A stretch of DNA of 40,229 nucleotides from Desulfatitalea sp. BRH_c12 (GTDB lineage Bacteria; Desulfobacterota; Desulfobacteria; Desulfobacterales; Desulfosarcinaceae): the NCBI GenBank assembly GCA_000961655.1, contig LADR01000059.1, positions 1 to 40,229 of the forward strand, in the 5' to 3' direction. Shown here piece after piece: positions 18,210-26,863 of the stretch (positions are counted from its first letter, which is position 1; every line of letters begins with the position of its first letter). The notes beneath the pieces are model-generated. The model had not been told where the DNA came from and ran no database searches. It worked only from the letters and a program-made list of their open reading frames with translations. Position numbers and translations under genes: made by a program.

Positions 18210-20792
18210 ATGTCTTTCGAACACGGTGGCTACATTCGTGAGTTGGCCGAAACGGCCGGATGTGAAACAGAGCAGCTTTTGGATTTCAGCGCCAATATCA
18301 ACCCTCTGGGCCCGCCGGAAAAGTTGCGCAGCGTCATCGCCAGACGCTTGGCTGAAGTGGCGCATTACCCCGATCCGCATAGCAGGAACTTGTGCGAAGC
18401 GATTGCCGCGCACTTTCGGATTTCTTCCGCGCAGGTGGTGCCCGGTAATGGCTCAACGGAGTTGCTCTATGCGCTGCCGCGCGTGCTGAACGGTCGCCGC
18501 GCAGTGATTCCCGTCCCCAGCTACCTCGATTATGCCACTGCAGTAGAACGCGCCGGACTGGAAGTGCGCTTTTTGCCCCTGGACGAGCGCAATGCCTTTA
18601 AAATCGACTGGACCGTCGTCAGCAGTCACTTGCAGGGGCAGGATATGGTGATTGCCGGGCAGCCTTGCAACCCCGTCGGAACCCTGTTCGATATCGACAG
18701 CCTGCTGGCCTGTGCGGCGCGGCATCCTGCGACCTTTTTTGTCATCGATGAAGCCTTTGCCGATTTTATCCAAGAGTATCGGAGCGTCATTGCGTATCAA
18801 CGGCCGAATATCATTGTTCTGCGCTCCATGACCAAGTTCTACGGTTTGCCCGGCATTCGCCTGGGATACTTGCTTGCCCCGGCGGTCATTGCGCGGCAAC
18901 TGCGCGAATGGTTGCCGCCCTGGTCGGTGGGAACACTGGCCCAGGCTGTCGGAGAAGCTGTCCTGGCACAGGACGCCTACGCGGGTCGCACGCATTCGGA
19001 ACTGTGTGAAGGCAAAGCCACGCTTTATCGCGCTTTGTCCGAAATGATCGGCATCAAAGTATATCCTTCCTCGGCCAACTTTTTTCTGGCGCGCTTGGAG
19101 CGCTCCGATATGGATGCCCGCGATTTGGCCCGGCGTCTGTTATCCGAACGCATCGCCATACGGGTGTGCGATAACTATCGCGGCCTGGATCGCAGGTACT
19201 TTCGCGTGGCCGTGCGCACCCGCGCTGACAACGAGCGGTTGGTTGATGCCATGACCCGTTTACTGGGTACCGCTGCGGGATGCAAAGCCACAGCGGTCCG
19301 GCGGCGCACGCCAGCGATCATGCTGCAGGGCGTATCTTCCAATGCCGGCAAAAGTGTGTTGAGTGCCGCGTTGGGCCGCATTCTGCTGCAGGACGGCTAT
19401 GATGCGGCGCCCTTTAAGGCGCAGAATATGTCGCTCAATTCGTTCGTGACCCGCGATGGCTGCGAGATGGGGCGCGCCCAGGTGGTGCAGGCCCAAGCCT
19501 GTCGGCGAGATCCGGACGTGCGCATGAATCCGGTGTTGCTCAAGCCCACAGCCGACAACGGCTCACAGGTGATTGTGATGGGCAAGGCCGTCGGCCACAT
19601 GACTGTGGCGCAATATATCGATTTCAAACCCCGGGCGTTTGCGGCTGCGCGTCAGGCTTACGACGCGCTGGCGGCCGAAACGGAGGCGATCGTGATCGAG
19701 GGCGCCGGCAGTCCCGCCGAGGTCAACCTCAAGCGCCACGACATTGTCAACATGGCCATGGCGCATCATTCAGGGGCACCGGTGCTGCTCGTCGGGGATA
19801 TCGACCGGGGCGGTGTATTTGCGTCATTCGTAGGCACTTTCGAACTTCTTTGCGAAGTGGATCGCCGAACCATCGCCGGTTTTGTGATCAACCGGTTTCG
19901 CGGCCAACCGGATCTGCTGCACGACGCCCTTGCCTATACCGCCAATTATACGGGCGTGCCTACCTACGGGGTGGTGCCGTTTATATCCGAATTGGGCATT
20001 CCCGAAGAAGATTCGGTCAGCTTCAAATGCGGCGCCACGCTCGCTCGGCCGGTAGCAGCCGACAATGCCGTCTCGATTGCCGTCATCGATCTGCCGCATA
20101 TCGCCAACTTCACCGATATCGATCCGCTGCGGTTGGAGCCGGACGTCGATCTGCGGGTGGTGCGCCGGAGCGAGGAACTGGGCAGACCGGATGCGGTCAT
20201 CGTGCCGGGCAGTAAAAACGTGCTGGATGACCTGGCGCACCTGCGCCGCATCGGTCTGGCCGAAAGGCTGAGCGCATTGGCCCACGACGGAAAAACGCTG
20301 CTGATCGGTATTTGCGGCGGCCTGCAAATGTTTGGGGAGACGATTGCTGATCCGCATGCGATCGAATCGGCCCGCGGCGTGCAACCGGGTCTTGGGCTGC
20401 TGGCCGGTGCCACTGTACTGGCACCTGAGAAAGTGTTGCGCCTGACCACTGCCCGGCATACCCCTTCGGGTCTATCGATCAAAGGCTATGAGATTCATCA
20501 TGGCCACACCGCAGCGCCTGGATCGCGTGTGGCGTTTGTCCGCGACGACGGTGAGGCGGTCGGATTCTTTTCGGAAAATGGCCGCGTGATCGGCACCTAT
20601 CTGCATGGGGTGTTCGACGATGATGCCTTCCGGCGCTGGTTTGTCGACGATCTGCGCCGCCGGCGCGGCCTGACACCGTTGCTGCACATCCAGGCATTTT
20701 TTGATATAGAACCGGCCCTGGACCGCCTGGCCGCTACCGTGCGCGCACATTTGGATGTTGGCCGGATTTACAGGAAGATGGGGCTGAAATGA
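18210..20792 (+). CDS. Threonine-phosphate decarboxylase-cobyric acid synthase fusion (CobD-CobQ)
   Basis: An 860-residue two-enzyme fusion. Residues 1 to about 355 are a PLP aminotransferase-fold L-threonine-O-3-phosphate decarboxylase (CobD): LLDFSANINPLGPP, VIDEAFADF, and the PLP lysine Lys209 in SMTKFYGLPGIRLGYL. It makes (R)-1-aminopropan-2-ol phosphate, the nucleotide-loop linker. From about 365 the protein is cobyric acid synthase (CobQ/CbiP): AIMLQGVSSNAGKS, PFKAQNMSLNSFVT, LLVGDIDRGGVFASF, then a glutamine amidotransferase domain with nucleophile Cys702 in GICGGLQMFG and GTYLHGVFD. It amidates adenosyl-cobyrinic a,c-diamide. The start at 18210 follows AAAGGTGG and lies after the terminator. 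The frame is continuous with no stop between domains. It overlaps cbiB by four bases. Confidence 0.93.
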   Translation: MSFEHGGYIRELAETAGCETEQLLDFSANINPLGPPEKLRSVIARRLAEVAHYPDPHSRNLCEAIAAHFRISSAQVVPGNGSTELLYALPRVLNGRRAVIPVPSYLDYATAVERAGLEVRFLPLDERNAFKIDWTVVSSHLQGQDMVIAGQPCNPVGTLFDIDSLLACAARHPATFFVIDEAFADFIQEYRSVIAYQRPNIIVLRSMTKFYGLPGIRLGYLLAPAVIARQLREWLPPWSVGTLAQAVGEAVLAQDAYAGRTHSELCEGKATLYRALSEMIGIKVYPSSANFFLARLERSDMDARDLARRLLSERIAIRVCDNYRGLDRRYFRVAVRTRADNERLVDAMTRLLGTAAGCKATAVRRRTPAIMLQGVSSNAGKSVLSAALGRILLQDGYDAAPFKAQNMSLNSFVTRDGCEMGRAQVVQAQACRRDPDVRMNPVLLKPTADNGSQVIVMGKAVGHMTVAQYIDFKPRAFAAARQAYDALAAETEAIVIEGAGSPAEVNLKRHDIVNMAMAHHSGAPVLLVGDIDRGGVFASFVGTFELLCEVDRRTIAGFVINRFRGQPDLLHDALAYTANYTGVPTYGVVPFISELGIPEEDSVSFKCGATLARPVAADNAVSIAVIDLPHIANFTDIDPLRLEPDVDLRVVRRSEELGRPDAVIVPGSKNVLDDLAHLRRIGLAERLSALAHDGKTLLIGICGGLQMFGETIADPHAIESARGVQPGLGLLAGATVLAPEKVLRLTTARHTPSGLSIKGYEIHHGHTAAPGSRVAFVRDDGEAVGFFSENGRVIGTYLHGVFDDDAFRRWFVDDLRRRRGLTPLLHIQAFFDIEPALDRLAATVRAHLDVGRIYRKMGLK

Positions 20793-21754
20793 TCGATCCG
20801 CTTTTGCAGATCTGGTTGGCGCTGGCTTTAGACGGTTGTATCGGCGATCCGCGCAGATGGCCGCATCCGGTACGCCTGATCGGGCGCTGGGCCGCGCTAT
20901 TGGAGCGACCGGCGCGGCGTATGATCCGATCTGCGAAGGCGGCGGGCCTGATTACTGCGGCGATGGTGGTGTGTAGCAGCGGGTTGGCCGCGGCCGCCCT
21001 GCTACATGGCGCGGCTGTGATTTCGCCTATGGTGCACGATATACTCGCGATCGTTCTTCTTTACACCTGTTTTGCGGCCCGCGATTTGGCCGATCACAGC
21101 CGTGAGGTGCAATCGCTCCTGGCAACCGGCGACTTGGCGGCCGCACGGCAGAGCACGGCCAGAATGGTCGGTCGCGATACCCGGACGCTGGACGAGAACG
21201 GCATCGTGCGGGCCACCGTTGAAAGTGTGGCCGAAAACACGGTGGATGGTGTCATCGCGCCGCTTTTCTTTGCTTTTCTCTTTGGACCGGTGGGGGCCGT
21301 CGTCTTCAAAGCCGTCAGCACTCTGGATTCGCTCTTTGGCTACAGGAACGAACGTTATCGCCTTTTCGGCTGGGCGTCGGCGCGCCTGGATGATCTTGCC
21401 AATTATGTTCCCGCACGTTTGGCGATCATACCGATCACCCTGGCCGCCGCCGGTTGTGGCCGCAGTGCCGCAAAAATATGGCGCATCTTCCGGCGCGACA
21501 GCCGGAAGCATGCCAGCCCCAACGCCGGCTACCCTGAAGCTGCCTTTGCCGCCGCACTCGCTGTGCAGTTGGGGGGACCGGTCCTGCGCGGTGGCAAACT
21601 GGAGACCATGCCATTGATGGGCGATCCAGGGCAGCCGTTACATCGAAGCCATATCGGGCAGGCCAATGCCGTATTGGCGTTGGCGACCTTGTGGACGGCC
21701 ATCCTTTTGACCGTTTGTCAGATCGTTTGGAATTCGCTTGAAGGGGTATCTTGA
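20789..21754 (+). CDS. cbiB: Adenosylcobinamide-phosphate synthase
   Basis: A 321-residue polytopic membrane protein that joins adenosylcobyric acid to aminopropanol phosphate, the product of the CobD domain encoded just upstream. Family blocks are present: ALALDGCIGDPRRWPHPVRLIG at the start, MVGRDTRTLDENGIVRATVES followed by VAENTVDGVIAPLFF, and ASPNAGYPEAAFA. The ATG overlaps the stop of the fusion gene (ATGA), giving translational coupling, so one riboswitch controls three successive activities (amidation, linker supply, linker attachment). No other cob/cbi genes are in the window. Confidence 0.95.
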   Translation: MIDPLLQIWLALALDGCIGDPRRWPHPVRLIGRWAALLERPARRMIRSAKAAGLITAAMVVCSSGLAAAALLHGAAVISPMVHDILAIVLLYTCFAARDLADHSREVQSLLATGDLAAARQSTARMVGRDTRTLDENGIVRATVESVAENTVDGVIAPLFFAFLFGPVGAVVFKAVSTLDSLFGYRNERYRLFGWASARLDDLANYVPARLAIIPITLAAAGCGRSAAKIWRIFRRDSRKHASPNAGYPEAAFAAALAVQLGGPVLRGGKLETMPLMGDPGQPLHRSHIGQANAVLALATLWTAILLTVCQIVWNSLEGVS

Positions 21755-21811
21755 TTTTTTGCTATGATGTTTACTACAAAGCGGCTTGAATGAACGCATG
21801 GCTGATTGGAA

Positions 21812-24800
21812 ATGGTGAAAACTTCTCCCTCTCGAACATTCCCAACTAAAACACCGCGCCTTAAAAGTTCCTCCGGGCGGTCGGCCCCGGATAGTTCGGT
21901 CGAACTGGATCGTTTGGAATTTTTTCGTCATGGCATGGCCCTCGTGCCTTCCGATACGGACCCGTATCCGGCTGTCGCTTATGAAGTCGCGGCATGCAAA
22001 GGAGCAGTCGCTCAACGCTTTTGTTCATGCAGCTCATCAAAAAAAACGACCTGCAACCACCTGAAGATGCTCTCCAAAACCGGCGATACATTTCTGAAGA
22101 TACATGGCAGTGACAATGCGACCGAGCTTTTCAAGGCGAGCCACTGGCACACCCTGGCGACGCTTCTGGCGGAAAACTGCCGGGAGACACTTGAAACGAT
22201 TCAACTGATGACCATCGGCCCCAAGGCGCAAGGTAATGGATTGGTCGTGACCGGCCGGTCGGGAGCACCACTGGTTCTATATCTTTCGGAGGGCCCGGAT
22301 CTGGGGCGTTTTGTCGACCGCTGCGCATTGTCCGGCGATGATGCGCTCGTGCCCCGGCGTGCCGATATACTGGCGCATCTGACACAAATGACGCTGTCGG
22401 GTGACGAAAGGATGCTTCGCGACAAAGGGCTCAAAACCGCCCGCCAGACTTTCGAAGGCAATTTCTGGTACCGTTTCGCCTATCACGGGTTCAGAGAGTG
22501 GGGGCGCCACGGTTGTGTGCTGCATCCGGTCATCGAGGAGGGCAGTGGCGATTTTATGCTCAGCGGTCGGGATGCTGATCAAAAAACACTTTTCTACCTG
22601 CCTGTGCCGCGGTTAAAGGTGAAGCGGTTGCTGGCGGCTTTGGGCGGGGCCATGTCCAATGCACATGGGCTGCATGTTCAACCCCTGTCGCTGGATGCTG
22701 TGTTTGACGTCCACTTTACCAAAAACCTGGATCTGGAGATCACTCCCTTGCTACGGATGATCCAGCAAAACGGCCAACACCGTTTTTTTAAACGTGAAGA
22801 TATCGAGCGCTTCCGATATGGTGATCTCTACTACATTAAAGAGGTCGGCTTGCTGGTCGAAGATCACTATCCGGCGCCACCGCCTGAATTCGTCGATTCG
22901 GTACAAACCGTCATTGCCCGCAGCCGCGTGCCTCAATTTCTGGCCGAACACCGAGTGGATTTGCAACAGCAGATGTTTTTGCTGGACACAACTGTTCAGG
23001 AACGCAAGATCATGACGGTCTTCACGGACATCGAAATTACCGCCGAAGCTGCGGAACGCAACTGGTGTTGGCTCTCGGTCCTCTATGGAGACGGCAACCA
23101 ACGCATCTCGCTGGCGGCGATTTTACGTGCCAAAAAGGAAAAACAACGCTTCGTCGCCACTGAAAAGGGCTGGGTCGACTGCGACGCTCCCGCCTTTGAT
23201 GCCCTTAACGACTTGGTCTCACGGTCGGACGCAATACTCCGGGTAGATCGGGACACCGGGATCAAGTTGTCGCAGGCGGACCTTCTTCGTCTGAGCGCCA
23301 TGGAGGGGAAGCTCAGCCTGGGAGGCGATAATGAGGCCACCGCACGCTTGCGCAGTTTGTTGGCGCTGCAGCCTCGTACCTGCCCACCGGCCGCGCAAGG
23401 CTTGCTTTCTACATTGCGTTCTTATCAGGAGAGTGGGGTGCAGTGGTTGTGGTTTCTGTACGAAAATGGTTTGAGCGGCCTGTTGTGCGACGACATGGGG
23501 TTGGGCAAAACGCATCAGATCATGGCTTTTTTATTAGGATTGCGCGAGGGGGAACACACGTCGAAACCGTTTCTAGTTGTTTGTCCCACCTCGGTCATCA
23601 GTCATTGGCAGCAGAAAATCGCCCATCATGCACCCGGCCTCGGTGTGCAGGTCTATTACGGCGGCGGGCGTGACCTGACGCAAGCGCTCACTGCAGCTGA
23701 TGTGATCGTTACTTCCTATGGTCTGTTGCGTCGCGACATCGCGGCGCTTCTTCCGGTGGCATTCGGGGTGGTCGTATTCGACGAAATTCACGCCATCAAG
23801 AATGCCGATACGGCTACCTACAAGGCAGCTCAAGACCTGCGGGCCGACATGAAGATCGGACTGACCGGCACGCCCATCCAAAACAATTTGTCTGAAATCA
23901 AATCGTTGATGGATATCGCCATGCCGGGATATCTTGGTCCCGATGACCGCTTCACCTATCGGTTCAGTGCCGTTAAGGACCCGCACAGCGATGGCGCCGC
24001 GCGGCAGTTCTTGCATCGGCTGATATTTCCCTTCACGTTGCGGCGGTTAAAAAAAAGTGTGCTGCATGAGTTGCCAGACAAGATCGAAGACAACCGGACC
24101 TGTCAGCTCAGCGACGATCAAGTCAAGTTGTATCGCGACGCCATCGCGCGCAGGGGGGTTGAGCTGCACAGGGCGTTGGCGAATGAAAATGAACCTGTGC
24201 CGTACATGCACATTTTTGCCCTGCTCAATTTGCTTAAACAGATTTGCAATCATCCGGCTCAGGTAGAAAAAGATGTCCGGCGATACGATCAATATGCATC
24301 CGGAAAATGGGATCTGTTCACCGAACTTCTGGCGGAGAGTCTGGACAGCGGCCAAAAAGTGGTCGTTTATAGCCAATATGCCATCATGATCGAGATCATC
24401 TCGCATTACCTGGCAGAACAGCAGGTGGATTTCGTCACCCTGACCGGCGCCAGCCGCAAGCGCGGTGATATCGTCGACCGGTTCAACGGCGACCCGCTGT
24501 GCCGTGTTTTTGTCGGCAGCCTGAAAGCCGGTGGTGAGGGCATTGACCTTGTGGCCGCCTCAGTGGTCATTCACTATGATCGCTGGTGGAATGCGGCCCG
24601 TGAAGACCAAGCCACCGACCGGGTTCATCGTATCGGCCAGACGCGCGGTGTGCAAGTGTTCAAGCTGATCACGGAGGGCACGTTGGAAGAAAAAATTGCC
24701 GCCATGATCTCACGTAAACGCGAGCTGATGGAAAGCATCGTCCAGGAAGATGACCCATCTCTGGTCAAAACCTTTTCGCGGGACGAATTGCTCGCTTTGA

Positions 24801-24823
24801 TCGCACCCTTGGAAGATGTCTGA
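21812..24823 (+). CDS. SWIM-domain SNF2 family helicase
   Basis: A 1003-residue putative DNA-translocating ATPase. A SWIM zinc-binding motif lies near the N-terminus (Cys71-x-Cys73, Cys81-x-His83). The helicase core begins near 535: Walker A DDMGLGKTHQ with Lys566, LLVVCPTSVISHWQQ-like motif Ia, motif II DEIH at 657-660, LTGTPIQNNLSEI, then the C-terminal lobe with VVYSQYAIMIEII, KAGGEGIDLVAAS and RVHRIGQTRGV. These are the RapA/SNF2 features; the closest bacterial relatives are SWIM-SNF2 proteins of poorly known role, possibly in transcription or repair. A TTG at 21806 is an alternative start; the ribosome site is weak. It is probably its own unit, 57 bases after cbiB, and converges on the next gene. 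Confidence 0.92.
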   Translation: MVKTSPSRTFPTKTPRLKSSSGRSAPDSSVELDRLEFFRHGMALVPSDTDPYPAVAYEVAACKGAVAQRFCSCSSSKKTTCNHLKMLSKTGDTFLKIHGSDNATELFKASHWHTLATLLAENCRETLETIQLMTIGPKAQGNGLVVTGRSGAPLVLYLSEGPDLGRFVDRCALSGDDALVPRRADILAHLTQMTLSGDERMLRDKGLKTARQTFEGNFWYRFAYHGFREWGRHGCVLHPVIEEGSGDFMLSGRDADQKTLFYLPVPRLKVKRLLAALGGAMSNAHGLHVQPLSLDAVFDVHFTKNLDLEITPLLRMIQQNGQHRFFKREDIERFRYGDLYYIKEVGLLVEDHYPAPPPEFVDSVQTVIARSRVPQFLAEHRVDLQQQMFLLDTTVQERKIMTVFTDIEITAEAAERNWCWLSVLYGDGNQRISLAAILRAKKEKQRFVATEKGWVDCDAPAFDALNDLVSRSDAILRVDRDTGIKLSQADLLRLSAMEGKLSLGGDNEATARLRSLLALQPRTCPPAAQGLLSTLRSYQESGVQWLWFLYENGLSGLLCDDMGLGKTHQIMAFLLGLREGEHTSKPFLVVCPTSVISHWQQKIAHHAPGLGVQVYYGGGRDLTQALTAADVIVTSYGLLRRDIAALLPVAFGVVVFDEIHAIKNADTATYKAAQDLRADMKIGLTGTPIQNNLSEIKSLMDIAMPGYLGPDDRFTYRFSAVKDPHSDGAARQFLHRLIFPFTLRRLKKSVLHELPDKIEDNRTCQLSDDQVKLYRDAIARRGVELHRALANENEPVPYMHIFALLNLLKQICNHPAQVEKDVRRYDQYASGKWDLFTELLAESLDSGQKVVVYSQYAIMIEIISHYLAEQQVDFVTLTGASRKRGDIVDRFNGDPLCRVFVGSLKAGGEGIDLVAASVVIHYDRWWNAAREDQATDRVHRIGQTRGVQVFKLITEGTLEEKIAAMISRKRELMESIVQEDDPSLVKTFSRDELLALIAPLEDV

Positions 24824-24867
24824 GAAAAGGTCATACAAGAACCGACCCTGTGCATCCAAACGGCCAT

Positions 24868-26781
24868 TCAACGACGGTCTACTATAACCTCGCGTATTTT
24901 TTGCAACATATCCCTGAAATGATAGGGTTTTTGGATAAAACCCGCTGCCCGGCGCAGAATGTCGTCCCTGTTGGGGCTGTCCATGGTATAACCGCTTGAA
25001 ATCAACACCTTGGCTTGGGGATTTATTTTGAGGATTTCAGAGAGGCACTGCTTGCCGCCCATGCCGGGCATGATCAGGTCCAGCAGGACCATTGCGATAT
25101 GCGTGGCGTTCTGACGGTACACAGAAAGACCTTCCTCGCCGCTGGCGGCAGTAAGCACCGTATACCCGTTGGGGGTCAAAATTTCCAGGGCCAGGTCTCT
25201 TAAATAGTGTTCATCGTCGATGACCAGGACAGTTTCGTTCAGACCCTGTTCAATGGGTTTTTCAGGCGTTGCAAGTTCTGACGCGACGGTGATGTCAATG
25301 GCCGGCAGATAGATCGAGAAGGTGGTTCCCATATCCGGTGTGCTTTGACATACGATGTGGCCGCGGTGGTTTTTGATAATGCCGTAGGCCATTGATAAGC
25401 CAAGCCCCGTACCTTGACCGATCTTTTTGGTTGTGAAAAAAGGATCGAAAATTCTTTCAATGATTTCCTCGGACATACCGTGGCCGGTGTCGCTCATGCA
25501 AATTTGAACATAGGGTCCGCTGCCGTTGTTCGAATGGATTTTGCGGAAGATATCGTCCGGGATCACATTGGCGGTCGCAATGGTCAGACATCCCCCTTCC
25601 GGCATGGCATCCCTGGCATTGAGGCCGATATTGAGAAGTACCTGCTCCAGTTGGCCGGGGTCAGCGACCACCGTGAAAACCGATTCCGTGAGACGCAATT
25701 CGATGTGGATCATTTTGGGAATGGTGCGATTGAGAAGCTTTTCTACCTGCCGGACCACCTGGTTGATATCCAACGGTCGGGAATTGATCTCCATCTTGCG
25801 TGCGAATGCCAACAACTGGCGCGTCAGATCGGCAGCGCGTTGAGCGGCTTTTTCGATTTCTTTCAATTTACCGAATTCCGCATCCTGGCTGTCTTTGTCT
25901 ATTAGCAGGATTTGGGTGTAGCCCATGATGGCCTGCAGCAGGTTGTTGAAGTCATGCGATATGCCCCCGGCCAAGGTGCCTATGGCTTCCATCTTCTGAG
26001 ATTGCAGCAGTTGGGCTTCAAGCTGCCGAACGGCGGTCAGATCGCGCGAAAAGCCGCACAAACCATAAATACCACCATCATTGCCGGTTAACGGCACTCT
26101 GATACTGTGGAACGTTTTGGGGATGCCGTCGATCCAATGCACCTCTTCTTCTTCGACGATTTCACCCTGAATAACCCGTTCTTCGGTCTTGCTCGTCATC
26201 ATCCCGACCTTGTCGCCGAAAAGCTCAGCGTCCGTGCGGCCCAAGAATCGCGCCGCGTCGATGCCGTACAAGCGTTGCATGACCGGGTTGACAAGGGTGT
26301 ATGTCAGGTTTTTTTCTTTCAGGAAAATAGCATCCTGAGCGGTTTCGAAAATGGTACGAAAGCGTTTTTCGCTCTCGCGCAATTTCTCTTCGGCCAATCG
26401 TTTTTCTTCCCTGATCTGTAAGGTTTCGAAGATACGTTCGAGCAGATTGAACAATTCTATTGGCCGTACGGGCTTTTGCAGGTAATGAAAAGCCCCTTTG
26501 TCCAGGGCGGTGATCGCCGAATCAACATCGGCAAAAGCCGTCATCAGAGCGCACATGCAATCGGGGCTGAACTGTTTGAGCTTACATAGAAGGTTCGCCC
26601 CGGAATCGTCAGGCAGTTTCAAATCCAGCAAGGCCACGCGGGGTTTCTTTACGGATGCCAGCAGCAGGGCCTCGGCGCAGTTAGCCGCTGTATAGATAAG
26701 ATATCCCTCGTCGCTCAGGATATCTTGCAAGTTGTCTCTCAGAGCGTCGTCGTCATCAACGATCATAATCGTTTTGTGCAT
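24868..26781 (-). CDS. Receiver-PAS-histidine kinase-receiver protein
   Basis: A 637-residue cytoplasmic signalling protein with no membrane helix. Order: receiver 1 (residues 3-120, phospho-acceptor Asp53 in LLDLKLPDD), a PAS domain (about 160-265) with its PAC tail, a HisKA box GGISHDFNNLL with His276, an HATPase domain (GTGLGLSMAYG), and receiver 2 with Asp568 in LLDLIMPGMGG. The layout suggests a phosphorelay node that takes phosphate from another kinase on its first receiver. The start at 26781 has GGAGG seven bases upstream. The five-PAS kinase gene ends 82 bases before it, so both are probably one operon, and that kinase is a candidate donor. It converges on the SNF2 gene, leaving only 44 bases between stops. 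Confidence 0.9.
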   Translation of the reverse strand: MHKTIMIVDDDDALRDNLQDILSDEGYLIYTAANCAEALLLASVKKPRVALLDLKLPDDSGANLLCKLKQFSPDCMCALMTAFADVDSAITALDKGAFHYLQKPVRPIELFNLLERIFETLQIREEKRLAEEKLRESEKRFRTIFETAQDAIFLKEKNLTYTLVNPVMQRLYGIDAARFLGRTDAELFGDKVGMMTSKTEERVIQGEIVEEEEVHWIDGIPKTFHSIRVPLTGNDGGIYGLCGFSRDLTAVRQLEAQLLQSQKMEAIGTLAGGISHDFNNLLQAIMGYTQILLIDKDSQDAEFGKLKEIEKAAQRAADLTRQLLAFARKMEINSRPLDINQVVRQVEKLLNRTIPKMIHIELRLTESVFTVVADPGQLEQVLLNIGLNARDAMPEGGCLTIATANVIPDDIFRKIHSNNGSGPYVQICMSDTGHGMSEEIIERIFDPFFTTKKIGQGTGLGLSMAYGIIKNHRGHIVCQSTPDMGTTFSIYLPAIDITVASELATPEKPIEQGLNETVLVIDDEHYLRDLALEILTPNGYTVLTAASGEEGLSVYRQNATHIAMVLLDLIMPGMGGKQCLSEILKINPQAKVLISSGYTMDSPNRDDILRRAAGFIQKPYHFRDMLQKIREVIVDRR

Positions 26782-26863
26782 CAGAACGCCTCCAGCGCAG
26801 TTGACAGTTCCGAGGATGCGCATGCAATACGGTTCATCGCGCAATTCAAGCAGTTTTTGACGT

